Origin: Nitrosovibrio sp. Nv4
GTDB taxonomy: Bacteria > Pseudomonadota > Alphaproteobacteria > Acetobacterales > Acetobacteraceae
DNA: 64,000 nucleotides
Assembly (NCBI GenBank): GCA_943330455.2
Contig: CALQHT020000002.1
Span: 1 to 64,000, forward strand
Reading direction: 5' to 3'
The notes beneath the pieces are model-generated. The model made no database searches, was not told the origin of the DNA, and saw nothing but the letters and a program-made list of their open reading frames with translations. How positions within the stretch are numbered: position 1 is the first letter of the stretch; each line of letters begins with the position of its first letter. The translations under genes and the position numbers were made by a program. Of the stretch, positions 60,101 through 64,000 are shown piece after piece.

Positions 60101-63100
60101 CCGCCGACACGTGTGAATGCATCGGTCAGGCCCGCGATCTCAATAGGGTCGCCGAGGCTTGTCCCCGTGCCATGGCATTCGACATATCCGATGCTACTGG
60201 CGGGCAAGTCCGCCTGCCTCAATGCGGCCTCAACGACCGATGCCTGGGCCCGAGGATTTGGCACCGTATAGCCAGATGTCTTGCCGCCCGCATTCATCGC
60301 CGATCCCCGAATGACCGCGAGAATGCGGTCTCCGTCGGCGATGGCGGCGCTGAGCGGCTTGAGCACCACGACGCCCACACCCTCTCCCTGCACGAATCCG
60401 TCCGCCGCCTCCCCAAACGCATGACAACTCTCGCCCCTCGACAACATACCCGCTCGGCATAATTCCAACGGTTGTTGCGGGTGCAGAATAAGACTGACGC
60501 CGCCGACCAATGCGGCCCCACATTCCCCACGCCGCAGGTTTTCGCATGCCAGATGGATTGCGGTCAGTGACGCCGAACACGCGGTATCGACTGTAAGGCT
60601 GGGGCCGGTAAAATCGAAGTGATACGAAACACGGTTGGCGATCGACCAGTGATTGGACTGTACCAATTGCCCGGAAGCCACCGCGTCCATGGCCAGGAGG
60701 CGATAGGCGTTGTGCATCGCGCCCACGAAGACGCCGACATCGCCCGAGTTTGACGCGGATGCCTTCAGACTTTGGCGGGTGTGGCCGGCATTTTCGAGCG
60801 CCGACCATGCCATTTCAAGCATCAGCCGTTGCTGTGGGTCCAGAAGTTTGGCTTCCCGTGGAGAAATACCGAAGAACAACGGGTCGAACTTGTCCGCGTC
60901 GGCGATGAACCCGCCCCAACATGTGTAGCTACGATCCTTGCGAGCCGGATCGACATGCTCGTGCCAATCCCACCGATCGGCCGGCACCTCAGAGATCGAA
61001 CCGCGGCCTGAGCGGAGATTCTCCCAGAACGTCTCGATCGTGTTTGCGCCGGGATACCGACCTGCCATGCCGATCACCGCGATACCGCCAGCAGACTGTG
61101 CGGGCGGAACAGCGGTCGCGACGGGATGTGTCGATTCGACTGTACCAAGATGAATTGCTAGGCTACGGAGCGTGTTGTACTCGAACAGCACTGTCGCCCG
61201 CAGTTTCGGGAACCGCTTCTGCAACGCCTGCGTGATGGTGTTGACCAGGAGCGAGTCGATGCCGAATGACTCGTATGTCGTGTCGGGATCGAGTTCGGCC
61301 GGGTTCTGCCGCAAGATGTCGCCGATCTGCTCCCGTAACCATGGCAGAAGATCCTGTTGGATATTCCGTTCCGGTTTGGCGGCGGCAACTGGCTCCTGCC
61401 GAGGCGACGGGGCAGACGACCAATGTGGCGTTGCCTCGAAGGGATAAAGCGGCAGCGGGATCCGGCGCGGATGCGCGCCCGCGAACAAGGGCTGCCAGTC
61501 GATGGTCTCCCCCGCCAGCCACGCCTTGGCCGCATTTGCCATGCCCGCGGTCGAGCCGGCCGGTATCGAGGCCGAACCTTCCAGGGCGGCGATCGCATCG
61601 GCGTGGCCGTTGCACAGGACAACCATTCTATGTTCGAATTGTTGCCGTCCGGTTGCCAGGGTCCAAGCGACGTCGGTGAGCGACGCAAGGGGTGTGGCGC
61701 GAAGATATTGCACCAGGGCTACTCGGGCCCGGTCAAGAGCGGCGCTCGTCTTGGCGCTGAGCACCAACGTCACGGGGAATCCGGCTGGTGTCGCGGGCGC
61801 GGGAGCGCGCGGCGGTGCCTGCTCCAGCACGACATGCACGTTCGTGCCGCCCAGGCCGAATGCACTCACCCCGGCGCGACGCGGCCCGTCCATCGGCCAG
61901 CCTGTGAGGCCCGTGTTGACATAGAACGGGGTCGAGTCGAATTGGGCTTCGGGGTTGTCTACCGAGAAATTGAGGCTCGGAGGAATGACACCATGATATA
62001 CAGAGAGTGCCGCCTTGATCAGCCCCGCAACACCACTTGCGACGTGCAGATGGCCTATACTGGGCTTCGCGGAACCAACGGCACAGCGGTGGGATGCAAA
62101 GGCGTCGCGCGAAAACACTTGCGCCAGGGCGCGGATTTCAATCGGATCCCCGATCAAAGTGCCGGTGCCATGGGTCTCGATATAGCCAACCGTTGCGGGG
62201 TCGATATCCGCGACCGCCAATGCTTCGCCAACGACGCGCGCCTGACCTCGGACACTCGGCGCGAGATAGTCGGTCTTCTGCGCGCCATCATTGTTCAGCG
62301 CCGATCCGCGGATCACCGCATAAACCGTGTCTCCATCGGCCATCGCCTGTACCAATGGCTTCAGGACGACAATACCCAAGCCGTTGCCGGGAACCGCGCC
62401 ATCCGCAGCTGCGTCGAACGCTCGGCATGTGCCGGAGGCCGACAGCATCAATCCGGGAGCATGCCGATATGCCCCTTGCGGTAGAGAAATGGAGCAACCA
62501 CCGGCCAGGGCCATATCGCACTGACCGCTGAGCAGGGCCTCCACCGCCGCATGAACCGCGGCGAGCGAACCCGATGATGCGGACTGGATCATCAGGCTAG
62601 GGCCGGTCAGGTCCAGCTTGTAGGCAATGCGCGAAGCCGCGTAATCCTTGTCCCGGGACGTCAGGGCAAAAAAACTATCCGCGAGATCGGATTGCTGTTC
62701 AGGGTCGTAGGTGCTTTGGGTGATTGACAGATAAGTGCCCACTGACCCGCCATGGGTGCCCGGTGCGTAACCGGCATGCTCCAGGGCGTGCCAGGCGACT
62801 TCGAGCAACAATCTTTGTTGCGGATCCAGCCCTTGGGCGCGTGCCGGGGGATAGCCAAAGAACTGGGCGTCGAAGTTGGCGACACTGTCGAGCCAGCCAA
62901 AGGCGCGGACGAGATTCGGATTTCCAAGGTCTGCCTGCGAAAACCCTGCCGCCAGCAATTCCGCGTCCGTCGCCTTGCGGATTGCCGAAATCCCCTTGGT
63001 CAGATTGTCCCAATAGGCGTTAACGTCCACGGCGCCTGGTAGTCGCGCGGCCATGCCAATAATGGCAATGCCCTCGACGGCTGTTCCGGTTTCGTTTGCG

Positions 63101-63105
63101 ATCAT
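54181..63105 (-). CDS. trans-AT PKS B: KS1(Cys->Ser)-ACP / KS2-DH-KR-cMT-ACP / KS3
   Basis: 2974-aa translation; three KS cores, DH (DHQVAGHPTLPG), KR (YVILGGAGGIGLELAIHLA, Y in GQANYVAG), cMT (VLEVGAGTGG), two ACPs (FGIDSLLV, YGADSIIS). Confidence 0.95.
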   Translation of the reverse strand: MIANETGTAVEGIAIIGMAARLPGAVDVNAYWDNLTKGISAIRKATDAELLAAGFSQADLGNPNLVRAFGWLDSVANFDAQFFGYPPARAQGLDPQQRLLLEVAWHALEHAGYAPGTHGGSVGTYLSITQSTYDPEQQSDLADSFFALTSRDKDYAASRIAYKLDLTGPSLMIQSASSGSLAAVHAAVEALLSGQCDMALAGGCSISLPQGAYRHAPGLMLSASGTCRAFDAAADGAVPGNGLGIVVLKPLVQAMADGDTVYAVIRGSALNNDGAQKTDYLAPSVRGQARVVGEALAVADIDPATVGYIETHGTGTLIGDPIEIRALAQVFSRDAFASHRCAVGSAKPSIGHLHVASGVAGLIKAALSVYHGVIPPSLNFSVDNPEAQFDSTPFYVNTGLTGWPMDGPRRAGVSAFGLGGTNVHVVLEQAPPRAPAPATPAGFPVTLVLSAKTSAALDRARVALVQYLRATPLASLTDVAWTLATGRQQFEHRMVVLCNGHADAIAALEGSASIPAGSTAGMANAAKAWLAGETIDWQPLFAGAHPRRIPLPLYPFEATPHWSSAPSPRQEPVAAAKPERNIQQDLLPWLREQIGDILRQNPAELDPDTTYESFGIDSLLVNTITQALQKRFPKLRATVLFEYNTLRSLAIHLGTVESTHPVATAVPPAQSAGGIAVIGMAGRYPGANTIETFWENLRSGRGSISEVPADRWDWHEHVDPARKDRSYTCWGGFIADADKFDPLFFGISPREAKLLDPQQRLMLEMAWSALENAGHTRQSLKASASNSGDVGVFVGAMHNAYRLLAMDAVASGQLVQSNHWSIANRVSYHFDFTGPSLTVDTACSASLTAIHLACENLRRGECGAALVGGVSLILHPQQPLELCRAGMLSRGESCHAFGEAADGFVQGEGVGVVVLKPLSAAIADGDRILAVIRGSAMNAGGKTSGYTVPNPRAQASVVEAALRQADLPASSIGYVECHGTGTSLGDPIEIAGLTDAFTRVGGGQIRCAIGSVKSNIGHLESAAGIAGLTKVILQLSNRELVPSLHASPENPRIDFGGGSFRVQRSTAPWDAPATTPRRAGVSSFGAGGANVHVVLEQAPEQSATVPSAGPYLVPLSARTPEQLLAVAAALRRWLLSKPADVSDISYTLAVGREAMEVRTALLVTDLPDLLRQLAEMVYVPNAVHPDVAAVGPALANRDLRSLAHLWSSGVAIDWSRLYSARSRQRLALPTYPFLRERHWLPDVVSLETSRPSLLGESIPTLAAEARWQVPLDASHPVLSDHQVAGHPTLPGVATIELAVQAAIRLGMDQRVRIQDLTWLRPLTAYDHGTAEFVMRPSDGETRFELMCDGKIMSGGVIGPVPDGTRQCEPVPSIDGQSGDVLYAQLEARGLHYGPAFRTIETFAVHGRKAVAVARATGAFGACRFDLGLMDAALQLTAALMDDGVDGLPLPFAVESVEIVSAPSALCRLIVQRLDHGTEPGVVHFDSMITDMDGKPCVILHGLAGRVMQKPLFAALPFYQPVWEAIPAAASIAVPPATLVLVDDADPLRPFLTAALPQGRFVGNGVPNDHDVALSHDIVVSCMDDPEAVDRLFRTLQGLARHPGVTPPVITVLSLQPERHPAPWSAAAIGLARVAAHEFPSWSIRCISIDTPTAVAAALADPGDALGREISLRDGRRFARSLQPIDMAPKSSVIQPDCVYVILGGAGGIGLELAIHLATRYRAKVALIGRSRPDAVREARIATLNDAIAFFAADACNAADMREAVANIRKQFGPIHGAVHSAIVMEDQALARMSDHAFHAALDVKTLGTINFVEALAGEPLQWLALFSSANSFAANAGQANYVAGCAFKDAYADIAQARLGCKVRVINWGFWGEVGRVADPTYRALLEKRGVQPIGTAEGISAFEQALAGDYPQVMALKADDHVLRQLGVMQAPSPINPVDRALREHAELDRLTRDALSSWAAEHRLDATDVSPKHQHVFRALSDLIARGPSSPPSRAAVAADEQRFVREHPDLAPHVRLLRHCIDSLAEVLRGDRLATDVLFPDSSMTLVEGIYRGDRLTFHCNELVAKSVVEATRKSKGAKIRVLEVGAGTGGTSAAVLAALASSGMDLEYVYTDVSRAFALHGERLYGAHYPFVQFGVLDLNRDPASQGHAPQSYDVILGANVIHVTPDLHVTIDRLKRLLKPGGVAVLYEMTALPDFATATFGLLDGWWAFTDVRLRHGPLLDAPGWSNLFQSAGFADIALQGIGGGRPDEFRHTVIAAHLAQSPLPTSAVPTSSESLIDTIRTVVAQTLQMRPEQLLPDRNFADYGADSIISVELIGALNARFDITLKPTILFSHPTVERLADHLASHHAIRIEPAPPPAKPIAQIAQPTRVTATPAGAWADDIAIIGMAGRFPGANSIDAFWRNIADGVDSVRPVPRDRWDHAAIYHPDAGMPGRTQCQDGGFLDDVASFDPLFFNISPSEATLMDPQQRLFLQTAWHALEDAGYGGPHESHDRCGVFVGTVAGDYDSVLRQAGRVPDAQRFMGNAASMLAARIAYRLDLHGPCLSIDTACSSSLVALHLACESLLRGESDLALVGGVAVLATPDFYLAASNAGMLSPTGRCHTLDASADGFVPGEAVAAVVLKRRSDAVRDRDTIYAVVKGAATNQDGASNGITAPNGAAQTMLERIVYDRFHIDPRTIGYVELHGTGTKIGDPIEMEALRAAFAGRGQNCAVGSVKANIGHTLPAAGLVGVIKLALALRHRTIPPSVHFQRLNNHIDLTDAQFTIPKAARAWIADGPRRGAVSSFGFSGTNVHAVLEEAPIIAPIIPVPKDWHLAAFSADSADALTRVLEQMAVWLKTAGDQTAIADICGTLARGRTHLKYRAAFAVTDLAGLQTALRHPAGSAAAGSGKVGEMKQSYLSGADVRWDELYPDRSFGRISLPAYPFERRRCWPTSIQQHADVSTIPTITGRGPLDLFNAVIQDLGAIT
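54680..55945 (-). other. KS3 of PKS B (C-terminal, split module)
   Basis: IAIIGMAGRFPGANSIDAFWRNI...IDTACSSSLVALH...ELHGTGTKIGD...VKANIGHTLPAAG. Confidence 0.93.
59815..61095 (-). other. KS2 of PKS B
   Basis: IAVIGMAGRYPGANTIETFWENL...VDTACSASLTAIH...ECHGTGTSLGD...VKSNIGHLESAAG. Confidence 0.93.
61810..63080 (-). other. KS1 of PKS B, lacks catalytic Cys
   Basis: IAIIGMAARLPGAVDVNAYWDNL...GPSLMIQSASSGSLAAVH (Ser codon TCA at 62575-62577 in the Cys position)...ETHGTGTLIGD...AKPSIGHLHVASG. Confidence 0.9.
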
Positions 63106-63117
63106 GCGTAACGTTCC

Positions 63118-64000
63118 CTAGACGGACGGAGACGAACGAAATTGGCGACGCCGCTGCCCGCGGGATTGTCGTTCAGGAACGACATGGCCATTGACCGGTG
63201 TCGGCGGCACATCGCTTGCCTCTGGTCGCGGTGAGGCCCGTCCGCCGAGGGCTTCCGCCAGCGCCTTGACGGTTGCGAACTCGAAAATGTCTGTCACTGT
63301 GCACCCAATCTGCAACGCTCGATTGATGCGGGCATTGGCGTCGACGGCATGAAACGAATGGGCGCCGTGTTCGAACAGTTTGCCGTCGGCGGGCAGCGTG
63401 GGATTGCTCAGTACATCTCTCCAGATTGCCAAAATGCGCTCTTCCAGTTCCGCGATACGCACCGCTGGTACTGTGATCGGTTGCGGCAGTCTGATCTCCT
63501 TGAACGCAGCACCGTTGGGCTTTTGCCACGTCCCCAGGGCCTTGCGATCGACCTTTTCGTTGGCATTCAGCGGAAGGGCTGCCAGAAGCTCAAACGTTGC
63601 CGGGATCATATAGGCGGGCAACGACGCACCGAGATAAGCACGTAAGGCCGCCGCATCGGGCGGGCTTGTTGCGTCGCACACGAAGAAGGCAGCCAGAGAC
63701 TTGCGATCCGCCCGATCGCCATGCACCACAACGGCTGCCTGTCGAATGTCCGGATGGCGTGCGAGAGCGGCTTCTATCTCACCGAGTTCGATACGGTAGC
63801 CGCCAAGTTTGACCTGCCCATCGACCCGCCCCAGAAATTCGATCACGCCGTCGTCGCGGTAGCGACCATGGTCGCCGGTGCGATACAACCGTTCTCCGGT
63901 CACCGGATGGTTCACAAAGCGTGCTTCCGTGGTGTCGCGGTCACGCCAGTATCCACGCGCCAGGCCCACCCTGCCTATATACAGTTCGCCCGACATGCCA
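63118..64000 (-). CDS. NRPS, partial: adenylation domain C-terminus and PCP (N-terminus beyond window end)
   Basis: GELYIGRVGLARGYWRD, RLYRTGDHGRYRDDGVIEFLGRVDGQVKLGGYRIELGEIEAAL, LPLNANEKVDRKAL (A6-A10 core motifs), then LFEHGAHSFHAVDANARIN (PCP Ser). Confidence 0.9.
   Translation of the reverse strand, partial: GMSGELYIGRVGLARGYWRDRDTTEARFVNHPVTGERLYRTGDHGRYRDDGVIEFLGRVDGQVKLGGYRIELGEIEAALARHPDIRQAAVVVHGDRADRKSLAAFFVCDATSPPDAAALRAYLGASLPAYMIPATFELLAALPLNANEKVDRKALGTWQKPNGAAFKEIRLPQPITVPAVRIAELEERILAIWRDVLSNPTLPADGKLFEHGAHSFHAVDANARINRALQIGCTVTDIFEFATVKALAEALGGRASPRPEASDVPPTPVNGHVVPERQSRGQRRRQFRSSPSV

Noticed and set aside
1-64000. tRNA, rRNA, CRISPR arrays, transposases or integrases
   Set aside because: No spaced direct repeats, no cloverleaf or rRNA-like segments and no transposase-like translations noticed; apart from the two REP-like palindrome sites, the window is dense coding sequence.

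Overview
The window is almost entirely one minus-strand, trans-AT-type NRPS-PKS hybrid gene cluster, with the 3' end of the cluster at the left of the window. In transcription order (right to left) it reads as follows. (1) The C-terminal part of an NRPS (A-PCP, cut by the window end). (2) PKS B: KS1(Cys->Ser)-ACP / KS2-DH-KR-cMT-ACP / KS3. (3) PKS C: cMT-ACP / KS4-DH-KR-ACP / KS5-DH-KR-cMT-ACP / KS6-KR-ACP. (4) PKS D: luciferase-like monooxygenase / KS7(NIGH->NIGS)-OMT. (5) PKS E: ACP / KS8-DH-KR-cMT-ACP / KS9-DH-KR-ACP / KS10-DH-KR-cMT-ACP-docking. (6) A 2,4-dienoyl-CoA-reductase-like SDR. (7) PKS F: docking-KS11-cMT-ACP / KS12-KR-ACP / KS13-ACP-ACP-degenerate ACP / KS14-ACP-TE-ACP. (8) An HMG-CoA-synthase beta-branching cassette: PksF-like decarboxylating KS, HMGS, ECH1, ECH2. 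A lone plus-strand cytochrome P450 and a divergent SAM-methyltransferase (cut by the window start) lie at the left edge. There are 14 assembly-line KS domains, but I see no AT and no ER domain. The most unusual features are: the apparent beta-branching donor ACP fused behind the TE; a triple ACP block with a degenerate third ACP and no Trp flag; palindromic intergenic-type repeats inserted in frame in two linkers of PKS F; a loading-proximal KS without its cysteine; a split LLM-KS0-OMT|ACP oxygenation module; and a DECR-type SDR in an assembly line without ER. Domain calls come from motif reading only, and domain borders are approximate (about +/-50 nt).
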